A stretch of 64,000 nucleotides of DNA from Mucilaginibacter sp. SMC90. GTDB taxonomy: Bacteria; Bacteroidota; Bacteroidia; Sphingobacteriales; Sphingobacteriaceae. The stretch is from the NCBI RefSeq assembly GCF_022811725.1, contig NZ_CP094527.1:7936001-8000000 (forward strand), read 5' to 3'. Below, in pieces: positions 32,446 through 40,863 of this stretch. The translations under genes were made by a program, and so were the position numbers. Every line of letters starts with the position of its first letter. The stretch's first letter is position 1. The notes beneath the pieces are model-generated. The model did no database searches. It saw only the letters and a program-made list of their open reading frames with translations, and was not told where the DNA came from.

Positions 32446-33294
32446 TCAATCCAAATCCCCATTACCAAAAGTATCTCCCTGGTTAATATCACCGGTTTCA
32501 TAGCCTTTTTTAAACCAGTACATGCGCTGGGCACTGGTGCCATGGGTAAAGCTGTCCGGCTCAACATGTCCTTGGGCCTGCTTTTGAAGACGGTCATCAC
32601 CGATGGCGTTAGCCGCGTTCAGGGCCTCTTCAATATCTCCTTTATCAAGCACATTTTTCATGCTTTTTTCGTAGTGCGCCCAAACACCAGCATAAAAATC
32701 GGCCTGTAACTCCAGTTTCACCGAAAGCTTGTTATATGCGCCTTCACTTAACCTTGAGCGTGCTGCGTCCATTTTTTGAGAAATGCCCAAAAGATTTTGC
32801 ACATGATGACCTATCTCATGGGCTATTACATACGCCTGTGCAAAATCGCCGGCCGCTCCAAAACGGTTCTTCAGTTCATCGTAAAAAGAAATATCTATAT
32901 ATACCTGCGAATCGCCGGGACAATAAAACGGACCACTTGCCGAACTTGCTGTACCACAGGCCGACTGTACGTAATCATTAAATATAGTTAGCTGCGGCTT
33001 TTCGTACGTTTTGCCCATATCGCTAAAAAGTTTTGTCCAGATATCTTCGGTATCAGCCAAAACTACGCGTACAAAGTGCTTGCCCGCGTCCTCGGGGCCG
33101 TTATTGGCTGTTTGCTCCTGCCTGGGCTGATTGGTTGCCACCTGGTTAAGCAGGGCTGAAGGATCAACCCCGGTAAAAAAATAAATTGCAGCAGCTATTA
33201 AACCAAGTACACCGCCACCTATGGCTATCCTGCCACCGCCGCTGCCCCGTTCATCGTTAACATTATCGCTTTCGCGTCTGCCAAACCATTGCAT
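32446..33294 (-). CDS. Neutral zinc metallopeptidase (YpfJ family)
   Basis: 282 aa from the ATG at 33294 (MQWFGRRESDNV), the usual family start; the longer frame runs into repeat sequence. A Gly-rich basic leader and one membrane helix (about 22-41) precede the catalytic domain. HEIGH at 159-163 is the zinc motif; the PGDSQVYID and ELQADFYAGVWA segments are family marks, the latter holding the third ligand. The Cys pair at about 113 and 125 may form a disulphide. Substrate unknown. It is probably exported by the membrane helix. Confidence 0.9.
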   Translation of the reverse strand: MQWFGRRESDNVNDERGSGGGRIAIGGGVLGLIAAAIYFFTGVDPSALLNQVATNQPRQEQTANNGPEDAGKHFVRVVLADTEDIWTKLFSDMGKTYEKPQLTIFNDYVQSACGTASSASGPFYCPGDSQVYIDISFYDELKNRFGAAGDFAQAYVIAHEIGHHVQNLLGISQKMDAARSRLSEGAYNKLSVKLELQADFYAGVWAHYEKSMKNVLDKGDIEEALNAANAIGDDRLQKQAQGHVEPDSFTHGTSAQRMYWFKKGYETGDINQGDTFGNGDLD

Positions 33295-33301
33295 ATTGTC
33301 G

Positions 33302-33410
33302 CCCCCCGGCCCCCTAAAGGGAGCGTTTTTATACATGATAATGAAAAAAGCCCCTGTTTGTTTTGACAGAGGCTTTACATTTTTTATTCCCCCTTTAGGG
33401 GGTTAGAGGG
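33302..33410. repeat. Palindrome pair CCCCCTAAAGGG flanking a terminator
   Basis: CCCCCTAAAGGGAG at 33310-33323 and CCCCCTTTAGGGGG at 33389-33402 form an inverted pair around the terminator at 33345-33376. The C-rich arms resemble family B ends. Confidence 0.55.
33345..33376 (-). terminator. Terminator of the SIMPL gene
   Basis: On the minus strand AAAGCC-tCTGTC...GACAG-GGGCTTT followed by TTTTCATT. It lies about 35 bp after the SIMPL stop. Confidence 0.8.
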
Positions 33411-34106
33411 CTATTTTACAATCTCAAACACCGCCTGAATCTGGAAGTTAAGTTTAATAGTTTTAAAACTGATATCCGAATCGCCAACATTGCTATCGGC
33501 CGAAGCTTTGAACATCATCGTGTTTGCATAAACACGTGGCTGAGGAAAGCTGCTGTTATCACTTTCGGTAATGTTAATAGCACCGCCTAATTTTTCGCCA
33601 AGAGCAGCCAGCAGGTAAGTCGCTTTATCGCGGGCAGCAAGCAGCGCCTTTATTTTCAGATCACGTTTCAAATCGGCCATTTTTGAATAGTCATAGCTTT
33701 CAATATTGGTGGATTGGATACCTTTAGGATCAATTTTTGACATAATCTGGTTAAACTTGTTCAGATCGCGTACGCGCAAACCATACTGTTTGCTGGCCAA
33801 AAAATCGGGGGCTTTTTTCTTTTGATAAGTATTGTTCCAGGCCGATACATTGTTCACTGTAAAGTCGGAAGCCGGGGTACCGGCATCTTTAACGGCTTTT
33901 TCAAGTTGATCTTCCAGATCATTAATGGCGATGTGTTTTTTGCCATCCATGTATTCCTGTAGTGATATGGTTACGTTTATAATATCAGGAGTAACCTCCT
34001 GCTCGGCAATGCCGGTAACTTCAATTTTACGCCTAAGGTCAACGTTTTGAGCAAATGCTCCAACAGTAGTTGCTAATAGTGCGGCAAGGATAAATAGCTT
34101 TTTCAT
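33411..34106 (-). CDS. SIMPL-domain (DUF541) periplasmic protein
   Basis: 231 aa from the ATG at 34106, which opens a clear signal peptide (cleavage near GAFAQ). The SIMPL pattern is plain: IEVTGIAEQEVTPDI near the mature N-terminus, then alternating strands and helices, with the ARDKATYLLAALGEKLG segment about two thirds in. These envelope proteins (E. coli YggE is one) are linked to stress tolerance; the molecular action is not known. Single gene with own terminator. Confidence 0.87.
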   Translation of the reverse strand: MKKLFILAALLATTVGAFAQNVDLRRKIEVTGIAEQEVTPDIINVTISLQEYMDGKKHIAINDLEDQLEKAVKDAGTPASDFTVNNVSAWNNTYQKKKAPDFLASKQYGLRVRDLNKFNQIMSKIDPKGIQSTNIESYDYSKMADLKRDLKIKALLAARDKATYLLAALGEKLGGAINITESDNSSFPQPRVYANTMMFKASADSNVGDSDISFKTIKLNFQIQAVFEIVK

Positions 34107-34368
34107 GTGTAATTTATTTGATGTTATGACTAAGGTAACGAGCATTTAGTTTAATATGTAACAGCAAGGCTACAATTATTTACTAAACCACTGGTATGCT
34201 TGCAAATAAAGCGAAGGTGTTTTGCATGGGCAGCTAACGCATTTTACTAACGGAAATAGGAATAATGCAATATCCCACTTTTGTTTATGAACTCTGATAA
34301 CACATCTGTACTCTCAAACCCTTTACCCCTTTTATGGTTATATAACAGCACATTAATGACATTTGGTT

Positions 34369-35139
34369 ATGAGATCGATATGGAAAGGTTCGATAGGTTT
34401 TGGGCTCGTAAGCATCCCCGTAAAATTGTATTCGGCGGTTGAAACCAGCTCGCTTGATTTTGATATGCTGGATAGCCGCGATCATGCACGTATCCGCTAT
34501 CAACGGGTTAATGAAAACACCCATAAGGAAGTACCTTATGATAAGATTGTTAAAGGCTATAAGCTTGATGAAGATTACGTTATTATGGATGAGCAGGATT
34601 TTGAAGATGCTGCACCCGAAAAAAGCAAGGTAATTGAAATTGAAAGCTTTGTTGATATTGCCGATGTAAACCCCATGTTTTATGAAACTTCATACTATAC
34701 GGAGCCTGATACCAAAAACAATAAAGCCTATGCCTTGCTCATCCAGGCATTAACCAAATCAAAAAAAGCGGGACTGGCGCGTTTTGTTTTACGCAGTACC
34801 GAAAGCCTGTGTATTGTTCATCCGCTTAAAAACGTGCTGGTAGTAACCCGAATCCGCTTTGCCCAGGAAATTCGCGATACCGGAGATCTCAACCTGCCCG
34901 ATAAAATAGATGTAAGCAAAAAAGAACTGGACATGGGCCTCACACTTATAAACCAGTATGCCGAAGATTTTGACGTATCTAAATTTAAAGACGAGTATAA
35001 TGATGAATTGCTCAAAATCATCGAAGCCAAATCAAAGGGTAAACGAGCCAAAGTTAAAAAGCTTAAACCACGTAAAACCGGTAGCGACGATCTGTATGAT
35101 CAATTGATGGCAAGTTTAAAAACTAAAAAAGGAGCGTGA
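34369..35139 (+). CDS. Ku-family DNA end-binding protein
   Basis: 256 aa from the ATG at 34369. It has the bacterial Ku core: RSIWKGSIGFGLVSIPVKLYSA at the N-terminus, EVPYDKIVKGYKL, and the helical C-terminal part with DMGLTLINQYAEDFD. The tail (KSKGKRAKVKKLKPRK) is Lys-rich, as in Ku proteins that recruit LigD and bind DNA internally. It should form a ring-shaped homodimer on double-strand ends for non-homologous end joining. No ligase D gene is adjacent. Confidence 0.94.
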   Translation: MRSIWKGSIGFGLVSIPVKLYSAVETSSLDFDMLDSRDHARIRYQRVNENTHKEVPYDKIVKGYKLDEDYVIMDEQDFEDAAPEKSKVIEIESFVDIADVNPMFYETSYYTEPDTKNNKAYALLIQALTKSKKAGLARFVLRSTESLCIVHPLKNVLVVTRIRFAQEIRDTGDLNLPDKIDVSKKELDMGLTLINQYAEDFDVSKFKDEYNDELLKIIEAKSKGKRAKVKKLKPRKTGSDDLYDQLMASLKTKKGA

Positions 35140-35367
35140 TTAAGTCGTAAGGCAAAATAGGATTAACAGATTCCTTAAAATTGGGCATGATGTATGCTTT
35201 TTAGAACTTTTAGTTGTAAACCATGGCCTTCAGTTGCTCTATCCCGATAGGAATTGCAGCTTTAAACTCCACTTAAATTATCCTAATAATTAATTTACTT
35301 GTTAAATAAATAAAATTTGGCTTTTTGTTTGTAGATGCTATCCCACAAAAACATTAAAACATCTATC

Positions 35368-35913
35368 ATGGCAACAACTAAAGTAAAAGCCCCCGAGCAA
35401 ACTAACAACGTACAGGAATCGGCCCTGAACGAATTATTCATCGATGAGCTAAAAGACATCTACTGGGCCGAAAAACATCTTTCAAAAGCATTGCCTAAAA
35501 TGGCCAAAGCTGCTACTTCTGACGAGTTACGCTCTGCTATTGAAAATCACCAATCCGAAACGGAGCGGCAGATCATCCGCCTGGAAGATGCTTTTGCTTC
35601 CATCGGTCAAAAAGCTGTAGCTGTAAAATGCGAAGCGATGGCGGGCCTCATTAAAGAAGGCGAAGAAATTGTAGCCGAAACCGAAAAAGGAAGCATCACC
35701 CGCGATGCCGGAATTATTTCGGCCGCACAAAAAATTGAGCATTACGAAATTGCTTCGTATGGCACGCTCCGCACCCTGGCCAGTGTACTGGGCTATGACC
35801 ATGCCGCAGAACTGCTTGATTCAACCCTGCAGGAAGAAAAAACATGCGACGGCCTGCTCACCCAAATTGCCGAAGCTGGCATTAACCAGGCATCAAAAGC
35901 AGAAAAAGCTTAA
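35368..35913 (+). CDS. Ferritin-like DUF892 protein (YciE/YciF type)
   Basis: 181 aa from the ATG at 35368. Helical bundle with ELKDIYWAEKHLSKALPKMAK near the start and repeated E-x-x-H pairs (ENHQSETERQI, IEHYEIASYGTL, LQEEKT) that supply di-metal ligands. The family is induced in osmotic or oxidative stress; enzyme activity is not established. Cytoplasmic, single gene with a strong terminator. It lies near Ku, which may hint at a shared stress role, but the gene gap is over 200 bp. Confidence 0.9.
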   Translation: MATTKVKAPEQTNNVQESALNELFIDELKDIYWAEKHLSKALPKMAKAATSDELRSAIENHQSETERQIIRLEDAFASIGQKAVAVKCEAMAGLIKEGEEIVAETEKGSITRDAGIISAAQKIEHYEIASYGTLRTLASVLGYDHAAELLDSTLQEEKTCDGLLTQIAEAGINQASKAEKA

Positions 35914-35932
35914 CCATTTATTAGTTTTTTAA

Positions 35933-35976
35933 GAGCGGCCGCAAAGGGTTTATTCCTTTCGGCCGTTTTTTATTAA
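35933..35976 (+). terminator. Terminator after the ferritin-like gene
   Basis: CGGCCGCAAAGG-gtttatt-CCTTTCGGCCG followed by TTTTTTATT. Confidence 0.9.
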
Positions 35977-36022
35977 AATTCTAATACCAAATTGAGGCCT
36001 TGCGCCATTCCCTTCCCGGGGC

Positions 36023-36291
36023 TTTAAGTTTACCTACAAAATCTAAGTGTGCACTAAACAGGATTGAGAAATCAAGTTTACAATTAGCAGACTCCGCTGG
36101 AGTCGACTATTTCTTTGAATTTATCTATAAACAGGGGGCCTCTCTGAGGCCAAATTACAGGTTTGGAATACTGGTCATAGTATAAAGCATTGCCGGCCCC
36201 AGCGGGGCCACGTGTTTATAGCTCTAAAAAAGCATTTTTTGGGCTCCGTAGGTGCCTCCTATTTAAATTTTAGCTTGTGGGTAAACTTAAA
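36023..36291. repeat. MITE-like element 2, copy 1
   Basis: About 269 bp. Ends TTTAAGTTTACCTACAAAAT and (inverted) GTGGGTAAACTTAAA. The right half shares GGGGCCACGTGTTTATAG and AGGTGCCTCCTATT with the copy at 46805-47069. It sits between C/G-rich flanks (TTCCCGGGGC and CCCCAGGGAGG), again a palindromic target. No coding capacity beyond chance. Confidence 0.75.
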
Positions 36292-36400
36292 CCCCAGGGA
36301 GGAAATTGGGCTTTTCGTCAGCGTTAATTACATATTAATTAAAATATTTCCACAAACAATAGCCGGAGAATATGGTTTAAGTCAAAAAAACCGAAGCCCT

Positions 36401-37795
36401 ATGAAACAATTCCTGCTGGCAGCGCTTGCTGTCTTCTCCTGCTGTTCAAATGATATTTTTGCACAAGTAAAACTTGATGGTGTTTATGCCGGATGTGAGT
36501 TTTCGCCAAGCCCGATATTTGGCGGCGGGATGAACAGGCGGGATGTTGCTGTAATGTTTAGGCCAGATGGCACTTTCAATGATGTACTTAACCGCGCGGA
36601 TTGGCAAACCAATGTAAGTGGCAAATACACGGTGAACAATAATGAGGTTAATCTTAAATATACCAAAAGCTCATCTGTTTACACAATAACAAAATATGGC
36701 AGTCTTTCTAATTACGCGCATGAGCTGTTCAAGCTTCAGGGTAATGTTATACCGGCTGGTTACTATTCATTTATCAGTGCAATGGGTGGTGGCGGCGCGG
36801 CTTACGGTACAACTTATGTCGGCGCTTTAAGCACACAGGGATTAAATTTCGACGGCCAGGGGCATTTTAGTAATTCGCGTTATTCGGGCTCGGTTGTTGC
36901 CGGCGAAAATGTTGGCGGCGGCAGTTCGAGCAGTAAAGATGGCCGTGGTACCTATAAAATAAACAAGGGGGTACTTACACTTACCTATACTGATGGCCAT
37001 ACCGAACTGCACAGCTTTTTTTGCGACATGGGCGGTAAAACCCGCATGGCTGTAGTTGACGGGCGGGTGTTTTTTGTAGACAATAATGACCAGGCCACCA
37101 ATAACGATGTAAAACCATCAACCACTGCTAAAAATGCTCAGGAGGGCGCTCCTGCAAATACCGGCAACACCGCCGTGCCAGATGGAAAAACATTACTTTT
37201 AAAAGCTAATGCCATACATGGCGGCGATAAACTAAATGCATTGAAAACCGCACGTTTAACGGGTTCAGTTTCGGGCTTAAAAGTTGTTGAGCTAATTGAC
37301 ATTACTAACAGCAAGGTGCGTGTTGAGGTATGGAAAAACAGCAAGCCCGTTTCTGTGCAGCAAACCGAAGGCAATACCGGTTGGCAATGGAGCAGCGGTA
37401 ACAAGTCCGATCTCCCGGCCAATAGTGTGGCCGAAGTAAAAACCGCGCTGTACACCGGGGTTATTGGATTACGGAAATCATTGCTTGATCAAATGCAGAT
37501 CGTGAATACGCAAAAAATTGCCAACAATAATATGTACACGGTTCAATGCAAGCTAAACGGCAACGAATATGTGTTTGCTGTAAATGATAAAAACCAACTG
37601 ATGGCGTATGGATATAAGGTGGGCGACAAAACCTTGTTCTCTATGCTATCAGATCTCCGGCCGGTACAGGGCATTACAATTCCTTATCATGAGGCCACAA
37701 CAAGCGGTCAGCAAAAGCTTAATATCCAATACGACAGCATGGATGTGAACCCGGTTTTGGACGAACAAAGCTGGGCTGTACCCGCCGGGAACTAA
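36401..37795 (+). CDS. Secreted protein of unknown function
   Basis: 464 aa from the ATG at 36401 (MKQFLLAALAVFSCC..., cleavage near IFAQ); the open frame reaches further upstream only through repeat DNA. The first half (to about 230) is Gly/Ser-rich with short beta strands, for example FNDVLNRADWQTNVSGKYTV and GRGTYKINKGVLTLTY, as in small lipocalin-like or calycin repeats. The second half, after a Ser/Thr/Asn linker, has a beta-rich domain with LNALKTARLTGSVSGLK and QMQIVNTQKIANNNMYTV. I cannot name either half. It converges on the aspartyl protease gene with a 2-bp gap. Confidence 0.65.
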   Translation: MKQFLLAALAVFSCCSNDIFAQVKLDGVYAGCEFSPSPIFGGGMNRRDVAVMFRPDGTFNDVLNRADWQTNVSGKYTVNNNEVNLKYTKSSSVYTITKYGSLSNYAHELFKLQGNVIPAGYYSFISAMGGGGAAYGTTYVGALSTQGLNFDGQGHFSNSRYSGSVVAGENVGGGSSSSKDGRGTYKINKGVLTLTYTDGHTELHSFFCDMGGKTRMAVVDGRVFFVDNNDQATNNDVKPSTTAKNAQEGAPANTGNTAVPDGKTLLLKANAIHGGDKLNALKTARLTGSVSGLKVVELIDITNSKVRVEVWKNSKPVSVQQTEGNTGWQWSSGNKSDLPANSVAEVKTALYTGVIGLRKSLLDQMQIVNTQKIANNNMYTVQCKLNGNEYVFAVNDKNQLMAYGYKVGDKTLFSMLSDLRPVQGITIPYHEATTSGQQKLNIQYDSMDVNPVLDEQSWAVPAGN

Positions 37796-37797
37796 AT

Positions 37798-38964
37798 TCA
37801 GGCAGATAATTTATTGGGCCTCAGGTACAGGTAATCGTTCTTAAAATCGATGATCATGTTGAAGCGTTTTAACAACCCGTTACCTAAGTAATTTATTTGG
37901 AACCCCATCGGGTTTTTGTTGCTCAGCATAATAGCGGGCACATTGGCAACCGGAAAGCCATTGAGCCTGAACAATGGCGTTTCCACTATTTTCATCTCAT
38001 ATTTTACCCCACGCGGATCGCTGATGGTGGATGCTTTGATAACCTTCAGGTCGGCCGGAAAATTGCTTTTGGTGGCCCATTCACTATCCAGGATCAATGA
38101 CTGATCAGACCCGGTATCCATCGAAAAATTGCCGGTATATTTTTTACCCCTTATTTCAAATTCGCCAGTGGCATAAGGGAATCCACGCATAAAGCCCATC
38201 TTAGTCCGTTCGTACCCTTTTAACCCTTTAGGCAATTTGTTGTAAACTATTATGCGGTTATTATCGTAATCAATCTCCACCTGCTTGCCCTCAAATAAAT
38301 TCCACCCAAAACGGCCATCCATCCCATACGAAGTTATACCCGTTGAAAGCATCTCCTGGTTTTGCCAAACAGCTGTGCCCATCTGAAGTTTTTGGGCCTT
38401 ATTCATTTCATTAAAGTTAGGCTTGGCATTACCAGCCAACACATCGGCATTGTTTGGCAATAGCTTTGTTCTTTTTATGATCGCATCCCTTGTTAAATGA
38501 AAATCAAATGAGCTCAAATCAAAATGCAGGTTTAAAGTGTCGGTATTATTTATAACAGCTTTTACAGCTATGGCATTATAGGCTGTAAGCTTAAACGGGA
38601 TAGTATCATTTTTGCTAATAACGGCATCCTGTTTACCTGCCGGAGGTATGGCGCTTGCTATTTGTGTGTAACATGAATCCTTGCCGTTAAGCACGATAAT
38701 GAAATTATACCGGGTACCGGGTTTAACTTTTACCCTTATCGAATCGATATCGGTATAAAAAGTAACCCACTTTGTTGTCCGGGCCCTATCAGCGGTATAA
38801 ACATCCGGTCTTGTTTTTGGCGACAGCGACCACGCGTTTTTATCCAAAAAACCGCCGTCATTAATAGCTACGCTTTTTGATGTCGCTTTAATTACAGGCA
38901 GCTTTGACTGAGCGTTAACAAGTGCGGCAGGCAACAGGCATATCAGCAGCAATATATATTTCAT
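37798..38964 (-). CDS. Retropepsin-like aspartyl protease family protein, secreted
   Basis: 388 aa, signal peptide cleaved near VNAQ. A beta-sandwich N-terminal half is followed by an aspartyl-protease-like domain with FSMDTGSDQSLI; the DTG is the catalytic loop. Only one such loop is present, so activity would need a dimer. ILDSEW and a Gly-rich IDFKNDYLYLRP end follow the family pattern (Asp_protease_2 type). Periplasmic or surface role unknown. Confidence 0.78.
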   Translation of the reverse strand: MKYILLLICLLPAALVNAQSKLPVIKATSKSVAINDGGFLDKNAWSLSPKTRPDVYTADRARTTKWVTFYTDIDSIRVKVKPGTRYNFIIVLNGKDSCYTQIASAIPPAGKQDAVISKNDTIPFKLTAYNAIAVKAVINNTDTLNLHFDLSSFDFHLTRDAIIKRTKLLPNNADVLAGNAKPNFNEMNKAQKLQMGTAVWQNQEMLSTGITSYGMDGRFGWNLFEGKQVEIDYDNNRIIVYNKLPKGLKGYERTKMGFMRGFPYATGEFEIRGKKYTGNFSMDTGSDQSLILDSEWATKSNFPADLKVIKASTISDPRGVKYEMKIVETPLFRLNGFPVANVPAIMLSNKNPMGFQINYLGNGLLKRFNMIIDFKNDYLYLRPNKLSA

Positions 38965-39129
38965 TGTTTTTTGAGGTAAGGGAGCTTAAAGATACACCAG
39001 GATTAAATCTTTACAAAACAACCTTTTAAATGATTGTACTGCTTTAAAAAAATGCAAAACTTAAAACTTTTCGGCCATCTCAACTATTATAAAGATATCT
39101 ATGAAAATCATTAATTAAAACAAAGTATT

Positions 39130-39285
39130 ATGAACTCACTCCTGTATATAATTGCAATCATCCTTATTATAGGGTGGGCAATTGGCGTATTTTTTACAAC
39201 CGTTGGCGGCCTTATTCATATTTTGCTGGTAATAGCTGTTATTGCCCTGCTGTTAGGTGTAATAAGACGGTCGACAGCTATATAA
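39130..39285 (+). CDS. Small lmo0937/DUF5670-like membrane protein (51 aa)
   Basis: Two hydrophobic helices (about 3-22 and 27-45) separated by a Gly-rich turn (TTVGG) and ended by IRRS. LLYIIAIILIIGWAIG and GGLIHILLVIAVIALLL match this widespread family of tiny membrane proteins of unknown function. Good A-rich leader in front (AAACAAAGTATT). Confidence 0.85.
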   Translation: MNSLLYIIAIILIIGWAIGVFFTTVGGLIHILLVIAVIALLLGVIRRSTAI

Positions 39286-39310
39286 GCTGCGGAAAATATA
39301 AACCTGACAG

Positions 39311-39465
39311 GCTATCTCAAATGGGATAGCCTATCTGAACCTTGATTCGCTTGATTTGCGGATTACCTGATAAAATCAGAAAGTCTTTAAATCAAATGGA
39401 TCAAGGTTTTTTGTATACTTGTTTAGTCGTGAGGATAAATCCTTAAATCAGGAGAATCAAGGTTT
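39311..39465. repeat. Hairpin and three-part ATCAAGGTT repeat
   Basis: GGCTATC-tcaaatgg-GATAGCC (39311-39332) is followed by AACCTTGATTCGCTTGATTT (39338-39357), its inverted partner AAATCAAATGGATCAAGGTT (39390-39410), and a third arm AAATCAGGAGAATCAAGGTTT (39444-39465) that runs into the start of the amidase gene. Inverted pair 1-2 could act as a terminator (TTTTTTG follows). Confidence 0.65.
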
Positions 39466-40291
39466 GAAAAATATATACACTTTATTATTTATCGCAGTTA
39501 TAGCCGCCATTAGCGCATGCTCGCCTAAAGTACAACCTTATGCTGCAACCAATAAGCTTTATCACACCCAAACCGATTCGTTAGTCGAAGTCATCAGCAG
39601 AGAACAACCGGCCATGCTGATAGATAGCGCAGGCGGGGCTATTCCTTCAGAATGGGTTGGCACCGTAAACTTTAACCTCCGAAAACCTAATTATGTGATC
39701 ATTCACTACACGGCACAGGATTCGGTTAAGCAAACCCTCAATACTTTCACCTTAGTAGAACCCCAGGTAAGCGCACACTACGTAGTAAGTAAAGACGGCA
39801 AAGTTTACCATATGCTTAATGATTATTTGCGGGCCTGGCATGCCGGCATCAGCAAATGGGGCAGCATCAGCGATATGAACAGTTGTTCAATCGGAATTGA
39901 AATTGACAATAACGGGCACGAGCCTTTTAATGATATACAGGTTAAAAGCCTGCTGGCTTTGCTGGCACAACTCAAAAAAACATACAATATTCCGCAAGCT
40001 AACTTTATCGGGCACCAGGATATTGCACCATTACGCAAGCCCGATCCGGGCCCTCTTTTTCCATGGAAGTTATTAGCCCAAAAAGGCTTCGGCTTTTGGC
40101 GGGAGGAATTGCTTGAGCTTCCGCCTGATAATTTTGATTATGCTACCGCGCTTAAACTGATTGGCTATGATATTAGTAACCTTCCTGTAGCCATAGTTGC
40201 CTTTAAACGCCACTTTGTGCAGAGTGATGAGACGCCGGTTATGACACAGTTGGACCTGAATATTCTTTATAACGTTTACAGGAAATATTAG
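39464..40291 (+). CDS. N-acetylmuramoyl-L-alanine amidase (Amidase_2), lipoprotein
   Basis: 275 aa from the TTG at 39464, which opens a lipoprotein signal (KNIYTLLFIAVIAAISAC); upstream in-frame codons belong to a repeat. Amidase_2/PGRP domain: YVIIHYTAQ with the first zinc His, HYVVSKDGKVYHM, SCSIGIEIDNNG and FIGHQDIAP with further ligands, then the PDPGPLFPW family end. It cleaves the amide between MurNAc and L-Ala, probably in peptidoglycan recycling or turnover at the outer membrane. Confidence 0.9.
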   Translation: MKNIYTLLFIAVIAAISACSPKVQPYAATNKLYHTQTDSLVEVISREQPAMLIDSAGGAIPSEWVGTVNFNLRKPNYVIIHYTAQDSVKQTLNTFTLVEPQVSAHYVVSKDGKVYHMLNDYLRAWHAGISKWGSISDMNSCSIGIEIDNNGHEPFNDIQVKSLLALLAQLKKTYNIPQANFIGHQDIAPLRKPDPGPLFPWKLLAQKGFGFWREELLELPPDNFDYATALKLIGYDISNLPVAIVAFKRHFVQSDETPVMTQLDLNILYNVYRKY

Positions 40292-40295
40292 TTCT

Positions 40296-40762
40296 ATGTT
40301 GATTTTGTTAGAGATGGTGTATTGATTCCGTCTAACTCGTGGAGAAAACCCGAATTTATGGATGATGGTTTTCCTGTATTCAACGCGGGAGCAGTTAAAG
40401 CACTTCAACGTATTCTTGCGGTAACCAATGCATCTGTTATATTAACAACGTCTCGCAAATTGAGCTATACCATTGCAGAATGGAGAACCATGCTTAAATA
40501 CCGGGGAGTTATCCCAACAAAAGTTCAGCGACTTACTACTGATAGCTTAAAGAAAACACGCGCTGAGGAAATAACAGAATGGTATCAAGACCAGCATCGG
40601 CCTAATCAACCTTTTGTAATTATCGACGACGATAAGATGCTAAACGGATTGCCTGAATATATAAAGAGTAACCTTGTTTTAACCAGCCCTTCAATGGGCT
40701 TTACAGATGATCTTGCCAATGAGGCAATTGCCATTTTAAAGATGCCGGCATACAAGGCATGA
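40296..40762 (+). pseudogene. HAD-like protein, disrupted at the catalytic motif
   Basis: The open part from a TTG at 40322 encodes 146 aa with a HAD-like fold (AVKALQRILAVTNASVILTTSRK, later FVIIDDDKMLN for the acidic motif). It resembles the HAD domain of the 'Swiss army knife' RNA-repair type. The family starts with a strand ending DxDGVL. Here an ATG at 40296 reads MLILLE and then hits a stop, while the DGVLIPS end is in another frame. Restoring a few bases (about 4) would join them as MLILLDxDGVLIPS. So the nucleophile motif looks broken by a small deletion. Alternatively a TTG start gives a truncated protein. Confidence 0.6.
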
Positions 40763-40800
40763 TGACCACAAGCGGGGACGCTTGCAGTAGCGCTATAAAA

Positions 40801-40840
40801 TATAAAAGCCCTTGAAAATCAACTTTCCAGGGCTTTTATA
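40801..40840. terminator. Bidirectional terminator between the HAD gene and serS
   Basis: TATAAAAGCCCT-...-AGGGCTTTTATATTTT: a 12-bp perfect stem with A/T tracts both sides, between convergent genes. Confidence 0.9.
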
Positions 40841-40863
40841 TTTTCTCTTTAGAGGCCGGGGAA

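Noticed and set aside
36212..36400. Extended N-terminus of the secreted protein at 36401
   Set aside because: The extension is encoded by the right end of MITE-like element 2 and hides the signal peptide.
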